Assembly: GCF_029894335.1 (NCBI RefSeq)
Contig: NZ_JARXZC010000004.1
Location: 248,001 to 312,000 of the forward strand
Source: Kitasatospora sp. MAP5-34
GTDB lineage: Bacteria > Actinomycetota > Actinomycetes > Streptomycetales > Streptomycetaceae
Length of the DNA stretch: 64,000 bases
Direction: 5' to 3'
The notes beneath the pieces were generated by a model, which saw only the letters and a list, made by a program, of their open reading frames with translations, was not told the DNA's origin and ran no database searches. The translations under genes were made by a program, and so were the position numbers. Each line of letters begins with the position of its first letter. Positions within the stretch are counted from its first letter, which is position 1. Positions 10,630-19,571 of the stretch are shown piece by piece.

Positions 10630-10819
10630 CCGTGCATTGAAGCACGGCCGGCCGCCTACCTGCGGGAATTTCGTGCGGGTCGTGTGCGGGTGCGGTGTTG
10701 ACGGGCCGGGAACGGGGACCGGTCTGCGATCGACGCACCGAGTGTGCGAGAGTCTGCGCTCAGACACAGGGTCGCAGGACCAGGCCGACAGGTGCGGCCG
10801 AGCACGGGCGGAGCGGAAC

Positions 10820-13069
10820 GTGGGACAGCCATCCGGTGACTTCCGGCAGGACGGGCTGCGCCCCCGTGGCGGCGAGATCGTCGCGGGTGAGCTGCTGCTC
10901 ACCGTCGGCGGCCCGGACGGGTCCGAGGCCCGCCCCTGCCCCGACGAGTGGCGGCCCGAGCCGCGCCGCACCGGCAGCCGCCACACCGGCCGTACGGCGC
11001 CCGGGCTCGGCCCCAACCCCGCAGTCGGCCCGCTGGCCCTCGGCAGTGCGCCCGCCGACCTGCCGTTGCTGGACCGCGAGGCCGACATCGCCCAGGTGCT
11101 CGGGCTGCTCGCCGAACGCCGGTCCGTCCGGCTCGTCGGACAGGCCGGATCGGGCCGCAGCACCCTGCTCGCCGCCGTCGCCGAGGGCGCCACCGAGTTG
11201 GCCCCGGACGGGGTGGTCCGGCTGAGCGGCCACCGCAGGACGGCCCAGGACCTGTTGCAGGACCTCTTCGCGGCCACCCACCACGCGCCCGGCTTCCGCC
11301 CGGAGTACCGCGCGCTCCCGGACCTGCTCGCGGGCCTGCACGCCGTGGTGGCGATCGACGACGTCGAGCCGACCGGAGCGGAGCTGGACGAGCTGCTCGC
11401 CGCCGCGCCCGACTGCGTCTTCCTGCTCTCCGTCGCGCCCGGCAGCCCGCCGCCGGCGCTCGGTTCGCGGCTGACGGACCATCCGGTCGCCGGTCTCTCC
11501 CGCCCGGCCTGCCTCACACTGGCCGGCCGCCTGGCGGGCCGTCAGCTGGATCCCGCCGAGCGCGCCTGGGCGGTGGACCTCTGGTTCGAGTCGGAGGGGC
11601 TGCCGCTGCGGTTCGTCCAGGCGGCGGCGCTGCTCCGGCAGCGCGACGTCGCGGTGGACGCCCTGGTCGCCGCGCAGGAGGACCGCAACAGCGTCTTCGG
11701 GCTGGTCGAGGAGATCGAGCTGCCGGACGACCCGGCCGTCCTGGAGGCGGAGCTGCGCGGCTCCGTACCGCTGCCGTCGGTGGCGGAGAGCGCCGCACCC
11801 GCCGTACAGCTCGCGGAGGGGCTCAGCGAGCCCGCGCAGGCCGTGCTGCGGCTGGCGCTGGCCCTGGGCGGCGAGTGCCCGACGGCGCCGCACCTGCCCG
11901 CGCTGATCGACGTGGGCCACGGCGAGAGCGCCCTGCAGGAGCTCTCCGACTGCGGGCTCGCCGTCTCGATCGGTGGTCACCACCGGTTGACGGCGGGCGT
12001 ACCGGCGCTGCTGGCACCCCACTGGGAGCCCGGTGAGATCGCGTACGGCGCGGCCCAGCACTTCTCCTGGTGGGTCGGGCACGCCTCGGTCAGCCTCGAA
12101 CAGGTCGCCGCCGAGGCCGAGGTGGTGGTCGGCGCGCTGCTCGCCGACCGTGCTGCGGGTCGTCCGGAGGCGGTGCTCCGGCTGGCCCGGGCGGCGGCCC
12201 CCGCGCTGGCGCTGTCGCTGCGCTGGGGGGCCTGGGAGCGGACCCTGCAGCTGGGGCTGGAGGCCGCCCGGTCGCTCGGATCCAGTGTCGACGAGGCCTG
12301 GTTCCACCACGAGTCCGGGGTGCTGGCGCTCTGTCTGCGGGACTCCGAGCGGGCCTCCACCGAGCTGGCGGCGGCCGTCGCGCTGCGGGCGGCGCTCGGC
12401 GAGCCGCGCGGCAGTGCGGCCGCCCGGCGGATGCTGAACCTGCTGCTGGCCGACGCCAAGGAGCTGCTGCCGGCCCCCGCCGACGTGCCCGCGCCGGGCC
12501 GACGGCCCGTCATCCGGGCGATCGCGCAGGTCCCGTTCCGCTTCCGGACGATGCCCGGACTGCCCGGTGGCAGGCGGCGCACGCTGATAGCCGCCTCGGC
12601 GGCGGTGCTGGCGCTCGGTGTGCTGGGGACGGCGGTCGGGCTGAGCCTGGCCGGGCCCAAGCCGGCCGGTGCCGGCCCGGTGCAGCCCGGCGGCGCGGCG
12701 GACGACAGCTCGATCGGCGGCACGGCCGGCCTCGGCAGCACCTCCGCCAGCCCAGGGGCGAGCCTGAGCTCCGGCCACAGCCCGGCCGCCTCGCCGAGCA
12801 CCTCGTCCAGCGCAGCCACGAGCGCGAGCGCCGCCCACGCGAGCCACAAGCCCACCCCGAGCAGGTCCGCGACGACGAGTGACACCCCGTCCGACACGCC
12901 GACCGAGATACCGCCGCCGTCACCTTCGTCGCCGCCGGTGAGTCCGGACCCGGTGCCGTCGACCAGCAAGTCGGGTTCCACGTCGGCGTCGTCGTCGCCG
13001 AGCAGCCCGACGACTACCCCGGGCACTCCGTCACCGTCGTCCAGTTCCGTCAAGCCCCCGGCGGTGTAG
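10820..13069 (+). CDS. P-loop ATP-binding protein with C-terminal transmembrane helix and Ser/Pro-rich tail
   Basis: 749 residues from GTG 10820 (earlier in-frame starts exist; this one is chosen for the weak GGAG at 10810 and because coding bias begins here). A conserved N-terminal region (RPRGGEIVAGELLLTV) precedes a Walker A-like GQAGSGRST (107-115, Arg in place of Lys) and a Walker B-like VVAIDDVE. An all-helical middle follows, then one transmembrane helix (TLIAASAAVLALGVLGTAVG, ~594-615) and a ~140-residue tail of Ser, Thr and Pro that would be outside the cell. It resembles conserved streptomycete ATP-binding proteins of unknown role; ATP hydrolysis is unproven. Confidence 0.8.
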   Translation: MGQPSGDFRQDGLRPRGGEIVAGELLLTVGGPDGSEARPCPDEWRPEPRRTGSRHTGRTAPGLGPNPAVGPLALGSAPADLPLLDREADIAQVLGLLAERRSVRLVGQAGSGRSTLLAAVAEGATELAPDGVVRLSGHRRTAQDLLQDLFAATHHAPGFRPEYRALPDLLAGLHAVVAIDDVEPTGAELDELLAAAPDCVFLLSVAPGSPPPALGSRLTDHPVAGLSRPACLTLAGRLAGRQLDPAERAWAVDLWFESEGLPLRFVQAAALLRQRDVAVDALVAAQEDRNSVFGLVEEIELPDDPAVLEAELRGSVPLPSVAESAAPAVQLAEGLSEPAQAVLRLALALGGECPTAPHLPALIDVGHGESALQELSDCGLAVSIGGHHRLTAGVPALLAPHWEPGEIAYGAAQHFSWWVGHASVSLEQVAAEAEVVVGALLADRAAGRPEAVLRLARAAAPALALSLRWGAWERTLQLGLEAARSLGSSVDEAWFHHESGVLALCLRDSERASTELAAAVALRAALGEPRGSAAARRMLNLLLADAKELLPAPADVPAPGRRPVIRAIAQVPFRFRTMPGLPGGRRRTLIAASAAVLALGVLGTAVGLSLAGPKPAGAGPVQPGGAADDSSIGGTAGLGSTSASPGASLSSGHSPAASPSTSSSAATSASAAHASHKPTPSRSATTSDTPSDTPTEIPPPSPSSPPVSPDPVPSTSKSGSTSASSSPSSPTTTPGTPSPSSSSVKPPAV

Positions 13070-13078
13070 CGGGCAGCC

Positions 13079-13738
13079 TCAGAACAGCTTGAGCTTGTCG
13101 TCGTCGATTCCGCGCAGCTCGTCGTAGTCGAGCACCACGCAGCCGATGCCCCGGTCGGTGGCGAGCACCCTGGCCTGGGGCTTGATCTCCTGGGCGGCGA
13201 AGACGCCCTTGACCGGGGCGAGCAGCGGGTCGCGGTTGAGCAGCTCCAGGTAGCGGGTGAGCTGCTCGACGCCGTCGATCTCGCCGCGCCGCTTGATCTC
13301 GATGGCGACGGTCGCGCCGTCCGAGTCGCGGCAGAGGATGTCGACGGGGCCGATCGCGGTGGGGTACTCGCGTCTGATCAGCGACCAGCCGGCTCCGAGC
13401 ACCTCCATCCGGTCGGCCAGCAGCTCCTGGAGGTGGGCCTCGACACCGTCCTTCACCAGCCCGGGGTCGACCCCGAGCTCGTGCGAGGAGTCGTGCAGCA
13501 CCTCCTCGAGCGTGATGATCAGCTTTTCGCCGGCCTTGTTGGTGACCGTCCAGGAGCCGTCGGCCTGCTTGAGCGTGCAGGGCGGGGACATCCAGTTGAG
13601 CGGCTTGTAGGCACGGTCGTCCGCATGAATGCTGACGCTCCCGTCGGCCTTCACCAGGATCAGGCGAGTGGCGGACGGGAGATGGGCGGAGAGTCGACCG
13701 GCATAGTCGACTGAGCAACGGGCAATTACGAGACGCAC
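13079..13738 (-). CDS. nucS: Endonuclease NucS (EndoMS)
   Basis: Mismatch-specific endonuclease that replaces MutS/MutL mismatch repair in actinobacteria. 219 residues, typical length, start GTG at 13738. An N-terminal DNA-binding/dimerisation domain precedes the RecB-like nuclease domain; the catalytic set is seen as Asp133 (GPVDILCRD), Glu147 and Lys149 ([13 protein letters not shown]). The C-terminal DDDKLKLF is the type of tail that binds the beta sliding clamp. Neighbour order (STAS, P-loop protein, nucS, SCO5389-family gene) is conserved in Streptomyces. Confidence 0.95.
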   Translation of the reverse strand: MRLVIARCSVDYAGRLSAHLPSATRLILVKADGSVSIHADDRAYKPLNWMSPPCTLKQADGSWTVTNKAGEKLIITLEEVLHDSSHELGVDPGLVKDGVEAHLQELLADRMEVLGAGWSLIRREYPTAIGPVDILCRDSDGATVAIEIKRRGEIDGVEQLTRYLELLNRDPLLAPVKGVFAAQEIKPQARVLATDRGIGCVVLDYDELRGIDDDKLKLF

Positions 13739-14269
13739 GGTCGACCACGCTAACCCACCGGGGCCAGTTGATGCGATTCCGCGACAGCCGGGTGAAGAAA
13801 CCGGGGACGCGGCGAACCATGGATGGCGGACACCCCGTGCTACCGCCAGTACGGCACCGGCCGGACGGGCCAGGGGTATCCACCCAACGGGGATGGAGAT
13901 CCGAGATGAACGATCCGACGGGATCCGGCCAATCTGGCGGTTCGACCGGCGATTCCGGGGTAAAGCGGGGGATTCGCCAGCCGTGCTGAGGATCGCCTGT
14001 CACGCTGTGGTGAGCGGTCGTCGCTCCACTCGGTGACTACCGCCGTGGCACCGGCACGCCGTGCTGCCGCGAACCCGCCTGCCGTTCGGCAGGCCCCCGC
14101 ACTTTTCGCGCTTTCCGGGGGTTGTGCCTCGCGGGTCCCGCCCGGGCCCGTCCGCGCACCACCACCCAGCACCACATGAGCACCGCTTGAGCACGGCACG
14201 GCACCATCCGAACCAACCGCACGACCACCCCGGCGGGCCGCGCCGTGGTGGACCGCGAGAGGAGAACCC
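13739..14269. other. Gene-poor 531-bp stretch between nucS and the SCO5389-family gene
   Basis: This divergent intergenic region must hold both promoters. The only short frame with a plausible start is ATG 13906 to TGA 13989 (27 codons, [15 protein letters not shown]), which is low-complexity and has only a weak GGAG at about 13892; I do not call it a gene. No tRNA, inverted repeat of note or regulator site was recognised. Confidence 0.4.
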
Positions 14270-14662
14270 ATGTCGCTCGACGTCTCACCGGCCCTGCTGG
14301 AGAAGGCCGAGAGAGGAGAGGTCGACGAGAGGGAGTTCGTCGACTGCGTCCGCATCTCCCTGCCGTACGCCTGGGAGCTGGTCAGCTCCCTGGTCGCCCA
14401 GCTGAAGGTCGACGGCACCGATTTCGCCGACAACCAGGTACCGCCGCCCAGCGAGCAGGCCCGTGGCCAGCTGCTGCGCGCGATGGCCAGCGACGCGATC
14501 CGGGGGGCCCTGCAACGGCACTTCGGCGTCCGCCTGGCGTTCCAGAACTGTCACCGGGTCGCGGTGTTCACGCCGTCCGAGGACACCGTGGAGCACTACA
14601 ACCGCTTCACCTCCGTCCGGGCCCAGCTGCTGAACCAGTCCGAGACGCTGCGGGACTGCTGA
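14270..14662 (+). CDS. SCO5389-family conserved protein
   Basis: 130 residues (MSLDVSPALLEKAERGEVD...), soluble, acidic, mostly helical. It matches the streptomycete family that sits next to nucS and is named after SCO5389; no biochemical function is known to me. GAGAGGAG precedes ATG 14270. It is followed by a perfect 18-bp terminator hairpin. Confidence 0.9.
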   Translation: MSLDVSPALLEKAERGEVDEREFVDCVRISLPYAWELVSSLVAQLKVDGTDFADNQVPPPSEQARGQLLRAMASDAIRGALQRHFGVRLAFQNCHRVAVFTPSEDTVEHYNRFTSVRAQLLNQSETLRDC

Positions 14663-14675
14663 CGCAGCCGGTGAG

Positions 14676-14714
14676 CGTGCGGGCCGTCCCGGGTGTCCCG
14701 GGACGGCCCGCACG
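14676..14714. terminator. Perfect 18-bp hairpin, convergent position
   Basis: CGTGCGGGCCGTCCCGGG (14676-14693) pairs with 14697-14714 around a 3-nt loop. It lies between the SCO5389-family gene and the oppositely oriented monooxygenase gene, so it can serve both directions. Confidence 0.8.
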
Positions 14715-14837
14715 TCTGTGCCGGAGTGACTCTGTGCCCGCCCGACTCCGTGCTCGATCGACTCTGTGGCTGATCGAGTCGGTGTCAGAGCAGATCCGGG
14801 CCGGAGTGGATCCGACCCGGAACGGATCCCGGCCGGG

Positions 14838-16091
14838 TCAGCCGAGCTGCGGCAGTACCTCGGCGCCGAGCCGGGCGATGTTCCGCAGGGTCGCCGCGCG
14901 GTCGCCGGAGCCCTCGCTGAGCAGTGCGAAGCGACGGATGCCGGTGCGCTCGGCGGTGGCCAGCAGCCGGTCCGCGCACTGCCTCGGCGTGCCAACGGCG
15001 TGCAGGTCGCAGAGCAGCTCGGTGTACGCGCGCGGGTCGCGCATCCGGCGCTCCCGGCCGTCCACCGTGCGGTGCGCGCCGAGCCCGTACTCGAACCAGC
15101 CGGGCATCGCCCGCAGCAGGCTGGCCCGGGCGTCCGAGGTACGGTCGTCCACCTGGGCCACCCCGGCGGCCACATGCTCCCGCTCGACCCGGGCCAGCTG
15201 CTCCTCGCCGCGCCCGCAGGCCCGCCAGGCCGTCCGGTACGCGGCCACCATCTGCTCTTTCGTCTCGTCGCTGGTGTCCATGCCCAGCAGCATCGGCAGG
15301 CCGCGCTCGGCCGCCAGCCGGATCCCGCCGGGGGAGGTGCAGGCGGAGATCACCGGTGGGCCGTTCCGGTTCGGTCCGACCTCGCCGTCCCGCCGCTGCC
15401 GGGGGAAGTGCTGGATGGCCCCCGAGTCGCGCTCCAGCCCGAGCCAGCCCGCCAGATCGCCCCGCTTGGCCGGCTCGCTCGCCCGTGGCACCACCGCCAC
15501 CTCGGGGAAGTTGAACTGCGGGCCGTCCGCCCCGGCCCGGGAGCCGCGCAGCCAGCGCAGCAGCAGGTCCAGCCGCTCCGGGTAGCCCTCCTCGTAGGCG
15601 GCCAGCCCGGTACCGAAGACGCCCAGGTCGATCCACGGCCCGCCACGGCCGACCCCGAGGGTGAACCGCCCGCCCGAGGTCAGGTGGAGCAGCGCGGCCT
15701 GCTCGCCCAGCGCGACGGGGTGCGCGGTGGACAGCACGCTGACGGCCGTGCCGACCCCGATCCGCCTGGTGCGCCCGAGCAGCAGGGCCGCCAGCGTCGC
15801 CGCGTTGGGGCAGACGCCGTACGGGACGAAGTGATGCTCCGCCAGCCAGACGCTGTCCAGGCCGGCCCGTTCGGCGGCGTCGGCCGAGCTGACGGTGCGT
15901 TCTAGGGCCTCTGCGTGGCTCTGTCCGGGGAACTGGGCGGACAGCAGGAACGCGCCGACCAGGATCGAGTCGGTGGCTGCGGGCCGGCCGTCGAAGTGCT
16001 CGGGGGCGGTGGTCCGGGTGGTGCCGGGTGCGGTGCTGCGGGCAGCTTCGACCGGGGGGTGGGTGTCGGGTCGCGGGCTGGTCTTGGTCAT
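14838..16091 (-). CDS. LLM-class flavin-dependent monooxygenase
   Basis: 417 residues of the bacterial luciferase-like TIM-barrel family, which use reduced FMN/F420 to oxidise small substrates. Signatures are AERAGLDSVWLAEHHFVPYG, LLGRTRRIGVGTAVSVLSTAHP and GGRFTLGVGRGGPW. The first ~40 residues are a disordered Pro/Thr/Ala extension, so the true start may be downstream of the ATG at 16091. Substrate and flavin type cannot be told from the sequence. Confidence 0.88.
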   Translation of the reverse strand: MTKTSPRPDTHPPVEAARSTAPGTTRTTAPEHFDGRPAATDSILVGAFLLSAQFPGQSHAEALERTVSSADAAERAGLDSVWLAEHHFVPYGVCPNAATLAALLLGRTRRIGVGTAVSVLSTAHPVALGEQAALLHLTSGGRFTLGVGRGGPWIDLGVFGTGLAAYEEGYPERLDLLLRWLRGSRAGADGPQFNFPEVAVVPRASEPAKRGDLAGWLGLERDSGAIQHFPRQRRDGEVGPNRNGPPVISACTSPGGIRLAAERGLPMLLGMDTSDETKEQMVAAYRTAWRACGRGEEQLARVEREHVAAGVAQVDDRTSDARASLLRAMPGWFEYGLGAHRTVDGRERRMRDPRAYTELLCDLHAVGTPRQCADRLLATAERTGIRRFALLSEGSGDRAATLRNIARLGAEVLPQLG

Positions 16092-16259
16092 CGGGTGGCC
16101 TCCTCGGGTGCCGCAGGGTCTGCGAGCCCCGCCTTGTCACCTCGTGAGTAACCGATGTCATGTGCCAATGGCACGCCGATCGCCGAAATTCGCTGAAGAT
16201 CGGGTGGATCTCGGGGGAAATCGCCGGGTGCCGGGCCCGGTCGTGGTAGGGACTGCTAC

Positions 16260-16281
16260 GAGTACGGGCCGACCCGTACTC
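16260..16281. promoter_or_regulatory. 9-bp inverted repeat in divergent promoter region
   Basis: GAGTACGGG at 16260-16268 and its reverse complement at 16273-16281 are separated by 4 bp. It lies 38 bp before the gene at 16320 and upstream of the divergent monooxygenase gene. It could be an operator, but no cognate regulator is indicated. Confidence 0.35.
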
Positions 16282-16319
16282 TGGATAACCAGATCGAGCC
16301 CGGCCGAGAGGTAGTCGAC

Positions 16320-16649
16320 GTGTCGCCCCGCCGTAACCAGACCCGGAGCTGGAGCAAGAGTGCCGCCGAGAGTGAGCCGTCGGCAGCGCCGATGGGCGGT
16401 TCGCTGCGGCGTACCGAGGACTACCAGGGCGAGGAGTGGGTGGTCCAGACGGTGGCCGGCACCGCAGGCCGCCACTACCGCTGCCCGGGCTGCGACCAGG
16501 AGATCCCCCCGGGCGTCGGCCACGTCGTCGCCTGGCCGAGCCACGGCGGCGGCGTGGACGACCGGCGGCACTGGCACCGCGCCTGCTGGGGCGCCCGCGA
16601 ACGGCGCGGCTCCAACATCCAGCGCGGTCGCGGCGCACCCAGGTACTGA
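16320..16649 (+). CDS. Small zinc-finger-like conserved protein
   Basis: 109 residues, GTG start at 16320. A basic N-terminus (SPRRNQTRSW) precedes a segment with CPGCDQEIPPG, HVVAWPSH and RRHWHRACW, a Cys/His pattern compatible with a single zinc site. Homologous streptomycete proteins are often labelled ATP/GTP-binding protein, but no P-loop is visible. The basic C-terminus (RGSNIQRGRGAPRY) suggests nucleic-acid binding; this is inference. Confidence 0.78.
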   Translation: MSPRRNQTRSWSKSAAESEPSAAPMGGSLRRTEDYQGEEWVVQTVAGTAGRHYRCPGCDQEIPPGVGHVVAWPSHGGGVDDRRHWHRACWGARERRGSNIQRGRGAPRY

Positions 16650-16714
16650 GACACAGGCTCTGAGACCGACCGGCGAGACTCCGGCGACAGCGCGTCCCGG
16701 CGGCGCGCGGAACG

Positions 16715-17482
16715 TCAGGCGTCGCGGTTCTTCAGTACCAGCGCCCCGCCGAGCAGGGCGGCCGCCGTCCAGGCGAGGCAGATCGCGAAGCCCGCCCAGG
16801 GGCCGTACGGCTGGTTGGCCTCCTCGTAGACCAGCAGCATCCGGGAGCCCGCGTAGTCGGGGAAGTAGTGCGCCAGGGTCTTGACCTTGGGGACGGCGGA
16901 GAGGATCGGCGAGAGCAGGAAGAAGAACGGCACCAGGACGCCCAGCGCGAGGGTCTGGTTGTGCAGCATGGCCGTCACCCCGGCGGCGAACAGGCAGAGC
17001 ATCGTCAGGTACAGCGCCGCACCGAGGACCGCGCGCAGCACGTGCGGCGAGTCGATGGTGGTGCGGTGGACGCCCAGCAGGGACTGGCCGACGAAGAACG
17101 TGACGAAGGCGGTGACCACCGCGACCGCCAGCGACAGCGCTCCGAGCACGACCGACTTCGCGGCCAGCAGGGTGCCGCGCTGCGGAACGGCGGCGAGCGA
17201 GACCCGGATCATGCCGGTGCTGTACTCGTTGCCGATCGCCAGCACGCCGAAGACGATGATCGCCAGCTCGCCGAGCCGGATACCGGCGAAGGACGTACCG
17301 GTGGCGTCGAACGGGGTGGTGTCGTTGCGGCGGAAGCTCTCGAAGTTGTTGTTGGTGAGCAGTGAGAGCAGTGCGCCGAGGCCGAGCGTGACCAGGAAGG
17401 TCAGGACCAGCGTCCAGATGGTCGACCGGACGGTGCGGATCTTCGTCCACTCGGACTGCAGGACGGCGGGGAAGGACGCCAT
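16715..17482 (-). CDS. ABC-2 type transporter permease
   Basis: 255 residues from ATG 17482 (MASFPAVLQSEWTKIRTVRS). The motif SEWTKIRTVRSTIWT is typical of ABC-2 permeases, followed by about six hydrophobic helices. The start is placed 1 bp after the stop of the ATPase gene; a longer frame upstream would overlap it. It forms the membrane part of an exporter with the ATPase at 17484-18458; substrate unknown. Confidence 0.92.
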   Translation of the reverse strand: MASFPAVLQSEWTKIRTVRSTIWTLVLTFLVTLGLGALLSLLTNNNFESFRRNDTTPFDATGTSFAGIRLGELAIIVFGVLAIGNEYSTGMIRVSLAAVPQRGTLLAAKSVVLGALSLAVAVVTAFVTFFVGQSLLGVHRTTIDSPHVLRAVLGAALYLTMLCLFAAGVTAMLHNQTLALGVLVPFFFLLSPILSAVPKVKTLAHYFPDYAGSRMLLVYEEANQPYGPWAGFAICLAWTAAALLGGALVLKNRDA

Positions 17483-17483
17483 G

Positions 17484-18458
17484 TCAGTTCTTCTCCTTCT
17501 CGGGGTGCCAGGCGGCGCCCCAGGCGCCCGCCGCGTCGCGGCCCTCGCCGTCACCGTCGCCCGCGTGGTACTCGACCGAGTCGGCCGTCATCTGCATGAA
17601 CGCCTCCTCCAGCGAGGCCTGCTGGGGGCTCAGCTCGTGCAGCGTGATGCCGTGGGCCGCCGCCAGGTCGCCGACGTGGGCGAGGTCGCCGTCCTCGATC
17701 TCGTACGAGCCGTCCGGGCGTGCCTCCGCCCGCAGGCCGGTGCCGGACAGTGCGGTGAGCAGCTGCTCGACGTGCGGGGTGCGGACCCGGACGGCGGAGC
17801 GGGAGTTCTGCTTGATGAACTCGGCCATCGAGAGGTCGGAGAGCAGCCGGCCCTTGCCGATCACCACCAGGTGGTCGGCGGTCAGCGCCATCTCGCTCAT
17901 CAGGTGGGAGGAGACGAAGACCGTCCGGCCCTCGGCGGCCAGGCGCTTCATCAGGTTGCGGATCCACAGGATGCCCTCGGGGTCGAGCCCGTTGACCGGC
18001 TCGTCGAACATCAGGATCTCGGGGTCGCCGAGCAGCGCGGAGGCGATGCCGAGCCGCTGGCTCATGCCGAGCGAGAAGCCGCGTGAGCGCTTCCTGGCGA
18101 CGGAGCCGAGGCCGACCAGGCTGAGCACCTCGTCCACTCTCCGCCGGGGGATGCGGTTGCTCTGGGCGAGCCAGAGCAGGTGGTCGTAGGCGGTGCGTCC
18201 GGGATGGACGGCCTTGGCCTCCAGCAGGGCGCCGATGTACTTGAGCGGCTCGCTGAGCTGCCCGTACCGCTTGCCGTCGATGGTGACGCGGCCGGCGGTG
18301 GGCCGGTCGAGATCGAGGATCATGCGCATGGTGGTGGACTTGCCGGCCCCGTTCGGGCCGAGGAACCCGGTGACCACGCCCTGCGGCACCTGGAAGCTGA
18401 GGCCGTCGACGGCCAGCGTCTCGCCGTAACGCTTGGTCAGTTCGTGCAGCTCGATCAT
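17484..18458 (-). CDS. ABC transporter ATP-binding protein
   Basis: 324 residues. Walker A GPNGAGKST at 34-42, the signature FSLGMSQRLGIA, Walker B EILMFDEPVNGLDPEG and the H-loop VSSHLMSEM are all present. The C-terminal ~100 residues form the accessory domain seen in DrrA/CcmA-like exporters, ending in a low-complexity acidic tail. First gene of a two-gene operon with the permease; divergent from the hydrolase gene. Confidence 0.94.
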   Translation of the reverse strand: MIELHELTKRYGETLAVDGLSFQVPQGVVTGFLGPNGAGKSTTMRMILDLDRPTAGRVTIDGKRYGQLSEPLKYIGALLEAKAVHPGRTAYDHLLWLAQSNRIPRRRVDEVLSLVGLGSVARKRSRGFSLGMSQRLGIASALLGDPEILMFDEPVNGLDPEGILWIRNLMKRLAAEGRTVFVSSHLMSEMALTADHLVVIGKGRLLSDLSMAEFIKQNSRSAVRVRTPHVEQLLTALSGTGLRAEARPDGSYEIEDGDLAHVGDLAAAHGITLHELSPQQASLEEAFMQMTADSVEYHAGDGDGEGRDAAGAWGAAWHPEKEKN

Positions 18459-18610
18459 AGGTAGTACTCCCTCACTCTCCGTCAGATTAGGGTAAACCGG
18501 ACATAACGGCGAATGCTGTGAGTGAAGGGGAGGTGGGGGTGACGGGTGGATCGCCGGGCACCGGCGGCGCTGGCGACGGTCGGCCGCCGCGCGGCTCTAC
18601 GGTTGGGGGT

Positions 18611-19408
18611 ATGACCCTCCCCACCGCGCCGGCCGTCCGTGAGAGCGGCACCGGCTTCCCGCTCGTCCTGCTGCACGCCTTCCCGCTGTCCGCCCGGATG
18701 TGGGACCACCAGCGGGAGTTGATCCCCGGCCCGTCCGGCCAGGAGGCCAGGGTGATCACCCCCGACCAGCGCGGCTTCGGATCGGCGGCGCTCGGAACCG
18801 CCGAGCCCTCACTCGACCTGGTCGCCGACGACCTGCTCCGGCTGCTGGACGACGAGGGCATCGAGCGGGCGGTGGTCGGCGGTCTGTCGATGGGCGGGTA
18901 CGTGGCGATGGCCTTCGCCCGCCGCCACCCCGAGCGGCTGGCCGGTCTGCTGCTCGCCGACACCAGGGCCACCGCCGACGACGACCGGGCCCGGACCAAC
19001 CGCGAGCGGATCGCCCAGGCGGTGCTGGCCCGCGACAGCGTACGGATCCTGGCGGAGGAGAAGCTGGAGGAGACCCTGCTCGGCCCGGCCCCCATGCCCG
19101 AACTGACCGCCTACGTCCGGGAGCTGATCGCCGAGGCGCCGCCGCAGGCCGTCGCCTGGGCCCAGCGCGCGATGGCCGCCCGCCCGGACTCGCTCGACGT
19201 ACTGGCCGGCCTGGACGTCCCCGCCGCGGTGATCGTCGGCGAGATGGACACCATGACCCCGCTCGCCGAGGCCCAGCTGATGGCCGACGCCCTCCCCGAC
19301 GCCGAACTCACCGTCATCCCCAGCGTGGGGCACCTGAGCTCCCTGGAGGCCCCGGAGACGTTCAACGGGGCGGTCCGGGCGTTGCTCCGCAGGGTTGCGC
19401 GGGTGTAG
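18611..19408 (+). CDS. Alpha/beta-fold hydrolase
   Basis: 265 residues. The nucleophile elbow is GLSMGG with Ser93; Asp in VGEMDTMTP and His in SVGHLSSLE complete a catalytic triad. The oxyanion segment is LLHAFPLS and the lid region is Arg/Glu-rich. Start ATG 18611 follows GGTTGGGGGT; upstream in-frame ATG 18518 would add a low-complexity leader. Ester, lactone or haloperoxidase-like activity cannot be separated by sequence. Confidence 0.88.
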   Translation: MTLPTAPAVRESGTGFPLVLLHAFPLSARMWDHQRELIPGPSGQEARVITPDQRGFGSAALGTAEPSLDLVADDLLRLLDDEGIERAVVGGLSMGGYVAMAFARRHPERLAGLLLADTRATADDDRARTNRERIAQAVLARDSVRILAEEKLEETLLGPAPMPELTAYVRELIAEAPPQAVAWAQRAMAARPDSLDVLAGLDVPAAVIVGEMDTMTPLAEAQLMADALPDAELTVIPSVGHLSSLEAPETFNGAVRALLRRVARV

Positions 19409-19465
19409 CTGCCTACGGGGGTTCCCGCGCCCCCTGAGGTTTGCCGTACGCGTATGGGTAACCCG

Positions 19466-19539
19466 CAGGGGCGCGGGGAACTGCGCGACCAGGGCACGAG
19501 GTGCGTGCTCGGTTGATCGCGCAGTTCCCCGCGCCCCTG
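19466..19539. terminator. Long inverted repeat (23-bp arms), member of a dispersed repeat family
   Basis: A 23-base arm at 19466-19488 (beginning CAGGGGCGCGGGGAACTG) is perfectly complementary to 19517-19539, with a 28-nt loop. It lies between the convergent hydrolase and filP genes and probably terminates both. Related copies lie at 25623, 49748 and, degenerate, 54951. Confidence 0.8.
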
Positions 19540-19571
19540 CTGTGGTTGTTCTGAGCTGCCCCGGTGAGGGG

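Noticed and set aside
13906..13989. 27-codon ORF between nucS and the SCO5389-family gene
   Set aside because: Low complexity, weak ribosome-binding site and no recognisable similarity.
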